A stretch of DNA of 64,000 bases from Streptomyces fildesensis (GCF_016107395.1 NZ_JAAIKO010000012.1:62001-126000); one strand, 5' to 3'. Positions 43,318-52,575 are shown, counted from the stretch's first letter. Notes: generated from the sequence alone by a model not told the origin. Program-made: numbers and translations.

Positions 43318-44586
43318 TCATCCCAGCAGGGCGGCGGCCTCCTGGAAGTCGTCGTACGCCTCGACGTACTGCTGGCCCGCGACGAGCAGGGTCGACCGGT
43401 CGGTCAGGGCTCTGGCGAGAACGGCAGGGCCATGGTCCTCGCCCAGCCCGGCCGACCGGCGGGCCAGTACCACTCCCTCGTCGAACAGCGGTCGCAGGTT
43501 CTCCAGGAACCGGTAGTGATGCCACTGCTGGTGGAGCGCCGACCGGATGGTCAACCTGCGCTGAACGGTGACCAGTCCAGCCAGGTGGCGGCGCGGATCG
43601 CGTTCGGCCAGGGGAGTGAGGACGGCGGCTTCCTCCTCCAGCGTGGCCCGCCCCTCGACGTACGCGTGCCTGATGTCGGGCGACCAGTCGAGGGAGCCGA
43701 ACGGCGGTGCCGGCCGGCCCGGAGCCGGCTGTTCGTCCGCTCGTCCCGACAGGCCCAACAGGACCGTCCACCGGTCGAGGATGTTGCCCCAGCTCTTCCG
43801 TTCGCCGCTCGCCGCCAACTCGGCGAGCAGCGTGCCGATTTCACCTCGCGCTGCGCGGGCCTCGTCGCGCCGCGCCCGGGCGTCGAGCATCTGGGAGAGA
43901 TGGACCAGCTCCCACAACCTGATGGACAGCGACGTGCGGACGCCTTCCAGTTCTCCGCGGGTGGCGGCCGAGAGTTCGGTGAACGCATCGATCGCCGCAT
44001 CGTGCAGACCGGCCGCGTCCAGCTCGGCCGACCACTCGACCATGGACCACCAGAGTCCGCTGCCCGAGGCATCGTCGGCCGACCGAAGGGCCTCGACCAT
44101 CTCCCCGTACAGCTGTGCCGCCTCGAGGTGGCGGCCCTCCTCGGCCAGCCCGGCTGCCAGGGGCGCGCACCCGAACACGGGGCTGGCCACCTTGCCGTCC
44201 TCGAACGCCCGGCGTCCGGTCAGAGCCATCTCCTCGCGAACGGCGAAGCCCTCCGCCCGCCGGCCGAGCGTGTACAGCTGCCTCTGGTAGTCGTTCAGGG
44301 TGTCGATCAGCAGCTCGGTTCGCTTCGGTTCCGACGCGTCCAGCTTGCGCACGGCGGCGAGTGCCTCAGCGGTCAGGTTCAGCCGGATCTCCGGCTGGTT
44401 CCGGAACTCCTGGTGACTGAGCATCAGAAGTGCCCGGGCCAGCTTCGGCAGATAGGTCAGCGGTCCCACTTGGGCGAGCACTCGGTACGCCCGGATCTCC
44501 TCGTGAAGGCCGATTCTGCCGGAGCCGAGCAGGATCGCGCGTGCTCGTAGGACCGATTCGTGATCGACGTTCTCGGAGTGATTCAT
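43318..44586 (-). CDS. Large helical TPR-like protein of unknown function
   Basis: The 422-residue soluble protein is nearly all helix and resembles tetratricopeptide-type repeats: RLNLTAEALAAVRKLDASEPKR, GRRAEGFAVREEMALTGRRAFE, HLEAAQLYGEMVEALRSADD, DAAIDAFTELSAAT and, at the end, YVEAYDDFQEAAALLG. No catalytic domain or DNA-binding region is seen. Such TPR-only proteins often accompany XRE or SARP regulators or act as scaffolds. It lies divergently to an RraA-like gene across a 229-bp region in which I see no clear signal. Confidence 0.75.
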   Translation of the reverse strand: MNHSENVDHESVLRARAILLGSGRIGLHEEIRAYRVLAQVGPLTYLPKLARALLMLSHQEFRNQPEIRLNLTAEALAAVRKLDASEPKRTELLIDTLNDYQRQLYTLGRRAEGFAVREEMALTGRRAFEDGKVASPVFGCAPLAAGLAEEGRHLEAAQLYGEMVEALRSADDASGSGLWWSMVEWSAELDAAGLHDAAIDAFTELSAATRGELEGVRTSLSIRLWELVHLSQMLDARARRDEARAARGEIGTLLAELAASGERKSWGNILDRWTVLLGLSGRADEQPAPGRPAPPFGSLDWSPDIRHAYVEGRATLEEEAAVLTPLAERDPRRHLAGLVTVQRRLTIRSALHQQWHHYRFLENLRPLFDEGVVLARRSAGLGEDHGPAVLARALTDRSTLLVAGQQYVEAYDDFQEAAALLG

Positions 44587-44815
44587 GAGGGCGATTGTGG
44601 GAGTTTTCGAGGGGGCCGGACAAGGTTCCCGGGACGTGCTGTTCGTCCTACGAAAATGCCCTCTGACCTGTCATGATGGGTGTGTCATAACTCCGGCGGC
44701 CGAGAAATGGGACGGCCCGGGCAGCACCGCGGGCCCGCGTCACCGACCGGAACCGGGCCCCCTCTGCCTACGGGCGCCGCGTACCGTGGGCGGGTCCGAG
44801 CCAGGGAGAAACGTC

Positions 44816-45508
44816 ATGTTGAAGGCTTTCGCCGACCTGTCCACGCCGCTGGTGGCCGATGCCTGCGTCCGCACCGATGTGCCGTTGCGTGTCGCACCAC
44901 CGGGGATCGGTGTCGTGGTCCCGGGACACCGCATCGCGGGACGGGCGCTGCCGGTTCGGCATTACGGCAGTGTGGATGTGTTCCTTGAGGCGTTCGGTCA
45001 GGCGGCCGAAGGTGACGTGCTGGTCATCGACAACGGTGGCCGGTCGGACGAGGCCTGTGTCGGTGACCTCGCGGTGCTGGAGGCCGAAGCGGCCGGGCTG
45101 GCGGGCCTGGTGGTGTGGGGGCTGCACCGCGACACACCGGAGCTGGCCGAGATCGGGTTGCCGGTGTTCAGCTACGGCAGCTACCCGCCCGGTCCGGTAC
45201 GGCTGGACGAGCGGGAGCCCGAGGCGTTGGTCACCGCGCGGTTCGGGCCGCATGTGGTGTCGGACGCCGACATCGTGTTCGGTGACGCCGACGGCGTGTT
45301 GTTCGTCGCCGCGGACCGTGCCGAGGAAGTGCTGACGACGGCGCACGCCATCTGGCGGACCGAACGGGAACAGGCCCGCCGGATCCGCGCGGGCGAGACA
45401 CTGCGCCGGCAGACGAACTTCGACGAGTACCTGGCGCGCCGCGCCGACGATCCCTCACTCACCTTCCGCCGGCATCTGCGGCGGATCGGCGGTGCCATCG
45501 AGGAGTAG
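44816..45508 (+). CDS. RraA family protein
   Basis: The 230-residue protein has the RraA/dimethylmenaquinone-methyltransferase-like fold: LSTPLVADACVR, AGRALPVRHYGSVDVFLEAF, DVLVIDNGGRSDEACVGDLAVLEA, GLAGLVVWGLHRDTPEL, PVFSYGSYPPGPVRLDER and DADIVFGDADGVLFV. Residues around GDLAVLEA and RD bind divalent metal in those members that are oxaloacetate or 4-hydroxy-4-methyl-2-oxoglutarate aldolases; others modulate RNase E. Which applies is unknown. ATG 44816 with AGGGAG upstream is preferred over the longer open frame. Confidence 0.88.
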   Translation: MLKAFADLSTPLVADACVRTDVPLRVAPPGIGVVVPGHRIAGRALPVRHYGSVDVFLEAFGQAAEGDVLVIDNGGRSDEACVGDLAVLEAEAAGLAGLVVWGLHRDTPELAEIGLPVFSYGSYPPGPVRLDEREPEALVTARFGPHVVSDADIVFGDADGVLFVAADRAEEVLTTAHAIWRTEREQARRIRAGETLRRQTNFDEYLARRADDPSLTFRRHLRRIGGAIEE

Positions 45509-45526
45509 GCCGGCTGCGATCGGCAC

Positions 45527-45569
45527 ACCGCGACGGCCGCACCGCAGGGAGCGGTACGGCCGTCGCGGT
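45527..45569. terminator. Bidirectional terminator between RraA-like and GH3 genes
   Basis: ACCGCGACGGCCG (45527-45539) pairs with CGGCCGTCGCGGT (45557-45569), a perfect 13-bp stem with a 17-nt loop, placed between two convergent genes whose stops are 67 bp apart. Confidence 0.88.
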
Positions 45570-45575
45570 TCTGTG

Positions 45576-48500
45576 CTAATTCCAGCCGGTCAGTCCGGCG
45601 CCGTAGGGATAGAGCGGGTTTCCGTACGTGGTCGGTACCGGTTGTCCGGCGTCGATCTTCGCTCGGATCTCGGCGCGTTGGGCGTCCGTGGCGCCGAGGT
45701 CGTAGGGCAGGTCCCAGCTCTCGTTCGCGTCCGCGACCGTGTCGGTGCCGCCGGGCTTGAGGACCTGGTCCAGGCTCCGGGGCAGCTGCCAGGGCAGCTT
45801 CCCCCTGGGGGTGTAGTCCCCGAAGAGGAGACCGGCCGTCGCCGGACCGGTCTCCTCACCACCGCGATAGGTCACCACGATGGCGTCCGCCAGACCGTTC
45901 CAGTCGCTGATCACGATCGGCCGGGGCAGCGTCAGGACGACCACCACCGGAATCCCCTGGTTCTTGAAGTTCTGGATGACGGCGAGCTGATCCGGCGGCA
46001 GATAGGGCTGGGTGTCCACCCACGCGGTGGCGTGGGTGTAGGACGGCTCTCCGACGGCTACGACGGCGAGCTTGGGGGAGGGGCCGGTGTCCTGGTAGAC
46101 GTTGACCCCGGACTTGGCGGCCCTGGCCCGGATGGCCTCCAGCGGGGTGAGTGAGCCGTAGTCGGGGTGGAAGTAGCTGGACCAGATGCAGCACGCGGCG
46201 CCGTCGGTGGCGCGGGCGCCGGCGACGACGATGTTGTCGCCCGCGTTGAGCTTGACCGGGAGCACGCCGTTGTTCTTGAGCAGGGTGTTGGACTCGCGCG
46301 CGGCCTGGTTGGCGAGGGCGGTGTAGGACGGCTGGTGGAACCGGTAGGGGCCGTTGACCGGGTCGCCGTAGGGGTGGTCGAAGATGCCGAGTTCGAACTT
46401 CAGCCGCAGGATCCGGGTCACCGCGTCGTTGATCCGCGCGAGCGGTACCTGGGCTTCGAAGCCGGCCATGGTGAACCCGACGGCGCCCGGGTCGGCGCCG
46501 CCCATCACGTCGGACCCGGCGTTGGCCGCGTTCACCCACGCGCCGGAGGGCAGCCAGTCCGTGGTGATCGCACCGGTGTAACCGATGTTCTGCCGCAGGT
46601 AGTTGAGGATCTTGGCGCTGTCGCCGGCGCCGGGGCCGCCCGGGTCGAGATAGGAGCTGCCCGCGTACCCCGGCATGATGTTGACCGCGCCGGCTTCGAT
46701 CGCGGCCCGGAACGGGATCATGTGGTACTTGATCGTCACCGCGTCGTAGACGATGCCGGCCTCGCCGCCCGCGCCTTCGCCGGGCCAGTGCTTGACGGTG
46801 GCGAGGACGGAGCCGGGGTTGAGTTCCGGGCCGCCCTGCAACCCGGCTACCTGCGCCCGCAGTTGGGCCGCCGCGACGTCGGCGTTCTCGCCGCCGCCCT
46901 CCTGGATGCGCGGGTAGAGCACCTTGGTGCCGACCTCGGCGAGCGGTGAGAGCGTGCCGCGCGCGCCGACCTCCAGCTCCTCCTTGCGCTGCATGTCCCC
47001 CAGTCGGTAGTCGAGTGGATAGTCCTTGCCCGCGGCCAGCGCACTCTGCAGCGGGTACGTGGTCTGGTAGCCGGCGGTGGTGTCGCCCGCGGACACAGGC
47101 GGGATGCCCAGCCGGGTGGCCGCCGTGGAGATCAGTACGTTGTTCAGGTCGGCCGGTTGGGCGGGTCCGAAGTGCCAGCCCGACATCGGGTAGGACTGGA
47201 CGTTGTAGAACATCTGGAAGGCCTTCTCCTCCAGCGTCATCCGGCCCAGGAGATCGGCGGTCCGGGTGGCGATCGGCTGCCGCCAGTCCTCGTACGGCTC
47301 GACGGTGCCGTTCTTGTTGAGGTCCCGGGCACCGTTGACGATGGCGACGCCGTCGTTCACGGTCTCGATATCGGGCAGGTAGAGGCTGAAGCTGCGGATG
47401 TCGGAGGTGGTGCGCGCGCCGGAGCCGCTCACCGCGACGACGTACCACTTGTAGGTCCACCGGTCGCTGATGTCCCAGGTCGGGGTGTACGTCGTGCCGG
47501 TGGGTTCGGCGACCTTGGTGTAGAGGTCGAGCAGGTTGCCCGGGGCCGCGAAGTCGTAGTCGGTGCGGCTGATGTTGAGCCAGACCTCGTAGTGGGCGGT
47601 CCCCGCGACGCCGGCCCAGGAGAGCGCCGGCCTGCGGGTGTTCGTGACCATGGCCTTGTCCGCGGGTGCCGACAGCGCGAACTGGTTCACCGTGGCCGGT
47701 GCCTTGGTGGGTCCGGAGAGCAGGGGCGGGGTGGCGGTGGACGTGTCGACGGTGCCCAGGACCTGGAACTCCCACAGGGAGTAGCCGTAGCCGGTGGCCC
47801 GAGCGGTGCCGGTCAGCCGGACGTAGCGGCCCTTGCCGTTGACGGTGAGGTTCTCGACGCCGCCCTTGCCGCTGGTGGTGCTGTAGAGGGGTGACCAGGT
47901 GGTGGCGTCGTCGGACACGTCGAGGTGGTAGCCCGTGGCGTAGGCGGACTCCCAGTTCAGCGAGACACCGGTGACCGTGGCCCGGCCGCCGAGGTCGACC
48001 TGCAGCCACTGGCTGTCGGTGTACAGGCTGGACCAACGGGTGTTGGTGCGCCCGTCCAGCGCCGCCGCGGGAGCGTTGGCACCCTCCCACGAGGAGGCCG
48101 AGACCTGCTTGTAGGCGGAGATGACCGCGCCGCCCGGATCACCGGGGCCTCCGGAGCCGCCGGTGTGGACCGCGAACTCCCACAGGGAGTAGCCGTATCC
48201 GGTGGCGCGCGCCGTGCCGTACATCCGGACGTAGCGGCCGGTCCCGCTGACGGTGAGGTTCTGGGTTCCTCCGCCGCCGGCAGCGGTGGTGTAGACGCTG
48301 GTCCAGTTGCCGGTTCCGGTGTCGGAGACCTGGATCTGGAAGGCCGTGGCGTACGCCGTCTCCCAGGTCAGGGAGACCTGGCAGATGTCCTGGGCGGAGC
48401 CGAGGTCGACCTGCAGCCACTGCGGGTCGGTGGCCGCGCTGGACCAGCGGGTTCCGGCGTTGCCGTCGACCGCCGCGGTCGCCGGGGTGCCGCCGTTCTC

Positions 48501-49085
48501 GGTCGACGACGCGGTCGCCGGACGGTTCACGGCGGCGTTGTCGGTGCCGCAGGCGCCGGGCTGCGTGCCGCCGCCGGTGCCGTAGACCTGGAACTCCCAC
48601 AGGGAGTAGCCGTAGCCGGTCGCCCGGGTGGTCCCGTAGATCCGGACGTAGCGCCCGGAGGCGGTCACGTCGAGGGTCTGGTGGCCGCCCGGGCCGGTGG
48701 TGGTGGAGTAGGCGTCGGTCCAGGTGGTGCCGTTGCCGGAGACCTGGATCGTGAACGCCGTGGCGTAGGCGGCCTCCCAGTTGAGGGCGACCTGGGTGAT
48801 GTCCTGGGTGGAGCCGAGGTCGACCTGCAGCCACTGCGGGTCGGTGGCGGCGCTCGACCAGCGGGTTCCGGCGTCGCCGTCGACCGCCGCCGATGCCGGG
48901 GTGCCCGCGTTCTCCGTCGAGGACGCGGTCGCGGGCTTGCCCTGCGACAACAGGGTTGTGGCCGCGTTCGCGGTGACGTTCATGGCGCCGAGTGCGCCAC
49001 CGGTCGCGAGGACTGCCGCGAGTAACACCGCGATCAGTCGTCGACGCCGTGCGAGGTGTTGGAGGAGGAGAGACAGGAGGCTCAT
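45576..49085 (-). CDS. Secreted GH3 beta-glycosidase with three discoidin-type domains
   Basis: The 1169-residue exoenzyme has a long signal peptide (RRRRLIAVLLAAVLATGG; cleavage near ANAAT), three F5/8C (CBM32-like) domains at about 44-172, 180-312 and 320-450, each with AxSSTEN or ASSWEG, TRWSS, WLQVDLG and YGYSLWEF, then a FN3-like linker domain (about 455-570) and a GH3 catalytic region from about 600. The probable nucleophile is D843 in ITTDW. It should remove terminal beta-linked glucose or xylose from polymers outside the cell. ATG 49085 with GGAG six bases upstream is chosen over ATG 49091. A LacI-type operator lies 141 bp upstream. Confidence 0.93.
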   Translation of the reverse strand: MSLLSLLLQHLARRRRLIAVLLAAVLATGGALGAMNVTANAATTLLSQGKPATASSTENAGTPASAAVDGDAGTRWSSAATDPQWLQVDLGSTQDITQVALNWEAAYATAFTIQVSGNGTTWTDAYSTTTGPGGHQTLDVTASGRYVRIYGTTRATGYGYSLWEFQVYGTGGGTQPGACGTDNAAVNRPATASSTENGGTPATAAVDGNAGTRWSSAATDPQWLQVDLGSAQDICQVSLTWETAYATAFQIQVSDTGTGNWTSVYTTAAGGGGTQNLTVSGTGRYVRMYGTARATGYGYSLWEFAVHTGGSGGPGDPGGAVISAYKQVSASSWEGANAPAAALDGRTNTRWSSLYTDSQWLQVDLGGRATVTGVSLNWESAYATGYHLDVSDDATTWSPLYSTTSGKGGVENLTVNGKGRYVRLTGTARATGYGYSLWEFQVLGTVDTSTATPPLLSGPTKAPATVNQFALSAPADKAMVTNTRRPALSWAGVAGTAHYEVWLNISRTDYDFAAPGNLLDLYTKVAEPTGTTYTPTWDISDRWTYKWYVVAVSGSGARTTSDIRSFSLYLPDIETVNDGVAIVNGARDLNKNGTVEPYEDWRQPIATRTADLLGRMTLEEKAFQMFYNVQSYPMSGWHFGPAQPADLNNVLISTAATRLGIPPVSAGDTTAGYQTTYPLQSALAAGKDYPLDYRLGDMQRKEELEVGARGTLSPLAEVGTKVLYPRIQEGGGENADVAAAQLRAQVAGLQGGPELNPGSVLATVKHWPGEGAGGEAGIVYDAVTIKYHMIPFRAAIEAGAVNIMPGYAGSSYLDPGGPGAGDSAKILNYLRQNIGYTGAITTDWLPSGAWVNAANAGSDVMGGADPGAVGFTMAGFEAQVPLARINDAVTRILRLKFELGIFDHPYGDPVNGPYRFHQPSYTALANQAARESNTLLKNNGVLPVKLNAGDNIVVAGARATDGAACCIWSSYFHPDYGSLTPLEAIRARAAKSGVNVYQDTGPSPKLAVVAVGEPSYTHATAWVDTQPYLPPDQLAVIQNFKNQGIPVVVVLTLPRPIVISDWNGLADAIVVTYRGGEETGPATAGLLFGDYTPRGKLPWQLPRSLDQVLKPGGTDTVADANESWDLPYDLGATDAQRAEIRAKIDAGQPVPTTYGNPLYPYGAGLTGWN
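47755..48945 (-). repeat. Three tandem discoidin-domain DNA repeats in the GH3 gene
   Basis: The DNA for the three F5/8C domains repeats with a period of about 410-417 bp. The stretch encoding YGYSLWEF is almost identical at about 47767, 48174 and 48591, and TRWSS/QWLQVDLG segments are also close copies. The first two encoded domains (5' end of the gene) are most alike. This indicates internal duplication and is a possible site of recombination or assembly collapse. Confidence 0.85.
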
Positions 49086-49413
49086 GCACATCTCCGTGGG
49101 GTGGGGTGTGATGCCTCTTGCCACCGCCACGCCGTCATGAGCCCGACGACGGTGCGGCGGCTGTGGGCTGGTTCGCCTTACTACTGCAGGCTGTTATGGG
49201 TTCGGGCAATGACGCCAAGGGTGCTGGAGAGCGCTCTCCCGGGGGGAGTTTCTTCCAATGCCCGAACACTGTCAACAGATTCGACAGACCCCGTGCCGAG
49301 CCGGGCACCGTCGGCGGACCGCAGCGATCTTCACCTTCGTGGCGTGGCGGCGCCGTGGGCCGGGCTGCGACAGGTCACCACGGCGGGTCACCGCGACCGG
49401 TCGTCGGGACCGG
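49086..49413. promoter_or_regulatory. GH3 leader and promoter region with CebR-like operator at 49226-49239
   Basis: This 328-bp region has no gene. It holds GGAGAGCGCTCTCC (49226-49239), a perfect 14-bp palindrome with the GAGCGCTC core of LacI-family sites such as the CebR box that controls cellobiose and beta-glucosidase genes. No CebR gene is in the window, so the regulator would act from elsewhere. The position about 140 bp before the GH3 start suits repression by sugar availability. No clear promoter hexamers or terminator were identified. Confidence 0.7.
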
Positions 49414-50049
49414 TCACCGGGACCGGGAACGTCCACGGGCCTCGAACAGCAGCGGAAGGAGCGAGACGGCGACGATCAACGCGACGATCAGCAGCAGGTA
49501 CCGCTCGATGCCCGGTACGGCGTTCCCCAGCCAGTAGCCGGCCAGCACGAGGCTCTGCGACCAGGCCAGCCCTCCGACGATCTGCCAGAGGGTGAACGTG
49601 CGCACCGGCACGTTCAGCGCGCCCGCCAGGGGGCTCAGCACCGTACGGACCACGGGGATGAAGCGGCCGATCACGATCACCTTGCGGTATCCGTAGCGGC
49701 GCAGCAGTTCGTCCGAGCGGGTCACCGCCGACTTCAGCCGTTCGTTCCGGCCGCGGGCCAGCGCCGCACGGCCGCCGTGCCGCCCCAGGAGGAAGCCGAC
49801 CTGCGCGCCGGCGACCGACCCGACGGCCGCGCAGAGGAGCACCTGCCACAGGGACAGGTGCGGACCCGATTCGACGCCGCCGGCGCAGAGCACTCCGGCG
49901 GGGAAGAGCAGGGTGTCCCCGGGCAGGAAGAAGCCGACCACCAGCAGACCCGATTCGGCGAAGACCACCACCAGCACGGCCAGCGCGCCGAAGGCCGCGA
50001 GCAGGGAAGCCCCGCTCGTCGGGTCGACCGCCATGAGCGCCCAGCTCAT
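49414..50049 (-). CDS. DedA family membrane protein
   Basis: The 211-residue integral membrane protein has DedA/VTT signatures: LVVVFAESGLLVVGFFLPGDTLLF, SVAGAQVGFLLGRHGG, the basic segment YRKVIVIGRFIPVVRTVLSPLAG with its conserved Arg pair, and a C-terminal membrane helix before RGRSRSR. DedA proteins act as lipid-carrier flippases or support membrane homeostasis. GGGA precedes ATG 50049; ATG 50034 is an alternative. Longer overlapping frames are not protein-like. Confidence 0.9.
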   Translation of the reverse strand: MSWALMAVDPTSGASLLAAFGALAVLVVVFAESGLLVVGFFLPGDTLLFPAGVLCAGGVESGPHLSLWQVLLCAAVGSVAGAQVGFLLGRHGGRAALARGRNERLKSAVTRSDELLRRYGYRKVIVIGRFIPVVRTVLSPLAGALNVPVRTFTLWQIVGGLAWSQSLVLAGYWLGNAVPGIERYLLLIVALIVAVSLLPLLFEARGRSRSR

Positions 50050-50209
50050 GGCGTCCCGGCTGGATGGCGCCAAACATCCGCGTGTCGTCCTGCACGGGAA
50101 CTGAACACATCTTGAACGGTACCCGCGCGGCCTGGGGTCGGCCCGGCGAGGACCTGGCCGGGGGAGCGTCCACGACCGATCGAAGGTAACGGTGCGTGAT
50201 CGGGTCGGG

Positions 50210-50767
50210 CTAGGGCGCTCGCGTGCTCGCCAGACCTGCTCCGCAGACGGCGCAGAGCTGGTGCACCCAGTAGCCGCCGTCATGCCATGCCGTGGTGCCG
50301 TTCCTCGTTCCACACACACGGCACGCGGGGATCCGGTCGCCGTCGCGCCGCACGGATGAACGCAGGACCCGTTCGACCACGACGGGCAGCGCCTCGGTGG
50401 GGTGCCGCACCGGGTCGGGGCAGTGGACGAGGATTCCCGGCCGGGATCGCCCGCCCCGCCAGCTGCCGGCGTCGACCGGCTGCCGTTCGCCCCGCGCCTT
50501 TTCATGCCGCCGCCGGGAAGCGTAGGCGCGCTCGTCGGCGAGCCAGAGCTGCCGGGCCAGATGCAGTTCCTCGACAGCCCTTACGAGCGATCCCGGATCC
50601 CTCTCCGGCTCCCTGGGTATCCGGGCGCTCCAGCTCAGATGGTGGTACGTGGCCCGGAAGCCGTAGGGCGCGAAGTTCTGGAGGCAATGGCGCAGATGCG
50701 AGTGCCGGACGCGCGCGGACAGACCCTCGTCATGGACCCGCCGCCGGTGCGTCGCGAAGCTGCTCAT
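50210..50767 (-). CDS. Hypothetical protein with C-terminal zinc ribbon
   Basis: The 185-residue basic protein begins MSSFATHRRRVHDEGLSARVRH and contains YGFRATYHHLSW and a helix [22 protein letters not shown]. The C-terminus has CRVCG and, 18 residues on, CAVCG: two CxxC pairs of a zinc ribbon. The first part resembles a small family seen in streptomycetes without known function. A nucleic-acid or scaffold role is possible but unproven. Confidence 0.72.
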   Translation of the reverse strand: MSSFATHRRRVHDEGLSARVRHSHLRHCLQNFAPYGFRATYHHLSWSARIPREPERDPGSLVRAVEELHLARQLWLADERAYASRRRHEKARGERQPVDAGSWRGGRSRPGILVHCPDPVRHPTEALPVVVERVLRSSVRRDGDRIPACRVCGTRNGTTAWHDGGYWVHQLCAVCGAGLASTRAP

Positions 50768-50900
50768 GCCCTGACGCTACGGCCGGTGACGCGAGCGCCG
50801 CACCAGACTTGTCGGGGGTGTCGATATGGCCGGGCCCCGTTCGTACAGAGGGTGGGACGCCGGCAGGCTGTGTCGGCGCGGCAGAAGGGCTGTGAGACGG

Positions 50901-51737
50901 ATGAACGAGATGCGGACGTTGCTTTCCGGGCGGGGGCTGCTCGAGTCGCCGCGCTGGCACGGTGACCGGTTGTACTTCTCCGACTGGTCCGCGGGCGAGG
51001 TCGTCGCCGTGGACCTCCAGGGCCGCAGCGAGGTGATCGCCCGGGTGAAGTCGCTGCCGCTGTGTACGGACTGGCTCCCGGACGGCCGGCTGGTGATCGT
51101 CTCGTCCCTCGACGGACGGCTGCTGCGCCGGGAGCGTGATGAGTCGCTGGTCGTCCACGCGGAACTGGGCATGCCGGGATGGAACGACATCGTGGTGGAC
51201 GGCCGCGGCAACGCCTACGTCAACCGCGCCGGCTTCGACCCGATGGCCGGCGAGGCGGTCAGGCCCGGATTCGTATATCTGGCGGCGGCGGACGGATCGG
51301 TGCGCCAGGTGGCCGACGACATCCTGTTCCCCAACGGGATGGCGGTGACCCCCGACAACTCCACCCTGATCGTCGCGGACTCGTACCGGCACAGCCTGGT
51401 GGCCTTCGCCATCGGCGCCGACGGCGGGCTGTCCGGCCGGCGCGTCTGGGCCGACCTCGGCGAGGGCACCCCCGACGGCATCTGCACCGACGCCGAGGGC
51501 GCGGTCTGGTACGCCGACGTGCCCAACAAGCGGTGCGTACGCGTCGCCGAAGGCGGTGAGGTGCTGCAGGTCGTCGAGCTGGACCGCGGCGGCTTCGCCT
51601 GCGCGCTCGGCGGACAGGACGGGACGACGCTGTTCGTGGTGGCGGCGGAGTGGCGGGGCATGTCAGAACTGGTGGCTCCCGGCAGCGGTCAGGTGCTGAG
51701 CATCGAGGTCGGGGTACCGGGGGCGGGCCGGCCGTGA
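50901..51737 (+). CDS. SMP-30/gluconolactonase/LRE family protein
   Basis: The 278-residue beta-propeller protein has the family pattern LLESPRWHGDRLYFSDW (metal-binding Glu), WLPDGRLVIVS, GWNDIVVDGRGNAYVN (Asn ligand), LFPNGMAVTPDNSTLIVADSY and GTPDGICTDAEGAVWYAD (Asp ligand). Members hydrolyse lactones such as gluconolactone using one divalent metal. ATG 50901 is chosen over the longer frame because the propeller begins there. It is single; the neighbouring zinc-ribbon gene is divergent. Confidence 0.88.
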   Translation: MNEMRTLLSGRGLLESPRWHGDRLYFSDWSAGEVVAVDLQGRSEVIARVKSLPLCTDWLPDGRLVIVSSLDGRLLRRERDESLVVHAELGMPGWNDIVVDGRGNAYVNRAGFDPMAGEAVRPGFVYLAAADGSVRQVADDILFPNGMAVTPDNSTLIVADSYRHSLVAFAIGADGGLSGRRVWADLGEGTPDGICTDAEGAVWYADVPNKRCVRVAEGGEVLQVVELDRGGFACALGGQDGTTLFVVAAEWRGMSELVAPGSGQVLSIEVGVPGAGRP

Positions 51738-51862
51738 TGCCGTGACCGGGCGGCGGATCGCAAGGGCCTGCTGAGGGATCTCCGCCGATTCGGTGGCTGC
51801 GCCTTCGGTGGATTCGGCGCCGGGTCCTGTGCACCGCGCACGGCGCTGGAAGGATGCCGCCC

Positions 51863-52456
51863 ATGCCCTTCCTGGTCGCTCCCGCGATATCCACCGGTGC
51901 TCTCGCCGCCTCCGGCCAGCCTGTTCTGCCGGTCGGAGCCGATGCGTCGCTCCGCCCCTGGCTGCTGTCCGACGCCGAGGCCGTGCGGGAGGCGTTCCAG
52001 GATCCGGCGATCCAGCGCTGGCATGTGCGGAGAGCGGATTCCGTGGACGAGGCGCGGGAGTGGATCAGAGGGTGGCGGAGCGGTTGGCGGGACGAGACGG
52101 AAGGGCACTGGGCGATCGTCGATGCCGCGAGTGACGCGCTGCTGGGCCGTATGGCCCTGAAGTCCCTGTCCTTGGCGGACGGCAAGGCCGAACTCGCCTA
52201 CTGGACGGTGCCGTCGGCACGCGGTCATGGATTGTGCCCTCGCGCGGTCACGGCGCTGACGCGTTGGGCGCTGGGGGAGGGCGGGTTCCACCGCATCGAG
52301 CTGGAACACTCGACCGCCAATCAGGCGTCATGCCGGGTGGCGGTCAAGGCCGGTTTCGAGGAGGAGGGAACCCGTCGCGGAGCGGCGCTGCACGCCGACG
52401 GTGGGCATGACATGCATCTTCACGCCCGTGTCCGGCAGGCCCGGCAGCCGTCATGA
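51863..52456 (+). CDS. GNAT family N-acetyltransferase (RimJ/RimL-like)
   Basis: The 197-residue protein has the ribosomal-protein-acetyltransferase type of GNAT fold: LRPWLLSDAEAVREAFQDPAIQRW, HWAIVDAASDALLGRMALKSL, AELAYWTVPSARGHGLCPRAVTAL as acetyl-CoA site, and RIELEHSTANQASCRVAVKAGFEEEG. Substrates may be ribosomal proteins or small amines. ATG 51863 with GGAAGG eight bases upstream is preferred to ATG 51854. Confidence 0.9.
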   Translation: MPFLVAPAISTGALAASGQPVLPVGADASLRPWLLSDAEAVREAFQDPAIQRWHVRRADSVDEAREWIRGWRSGWRDETEGHWAIVDAASDALLGRMALKSLSLADGKAELAYWTVPSARGHGLCPRAVTALTRWALGEGGFHRIELEHSTANQASCRVAVKAGFEEEGTRRGAALHADGGHDMHLHARVRQARQPS

Positions 52457-52495
52457 CGTCGAAAACCCGCGCCACCGGCCGGACCGTGCGAAGGC

Positions 52496-52575
52496 CGGGC
52501 CGGTACGGGGTGGACCGGGTACGAGGAGGACCGGGTTCGGGATGGACCGGGTACGGAGTCGACCGGTCCGGGGTG
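52496..52575. repeat. Tandem 16-bp repeat, about five units
   Basis: Units like GGACCGGGTACGNNGN begin at about 52496, 52512, 52528, 52544 and 52560, an exact 16-bp period with a few substitutions. The block sits between the ends of a plus-strand GNAT gene and a minus-strand small gene, so it is intergenic. It could be a variable-number repeat or a transcription end region; no dyad symmetry typical of a terminator is seen. Confidence 0.7.

Noticed and set aside
47755..48945. Repeats considered as a CRISPR array
   Set aside because: The units are about 410 bp, in frame and encode discoidin domains; there are no short direct repeats with unique spacers.
52496..52575. Short tandem units considered as a CRISPR array
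   Set aside because: Units are contiguous 16-mers with no spacers and no cas genes nearby.
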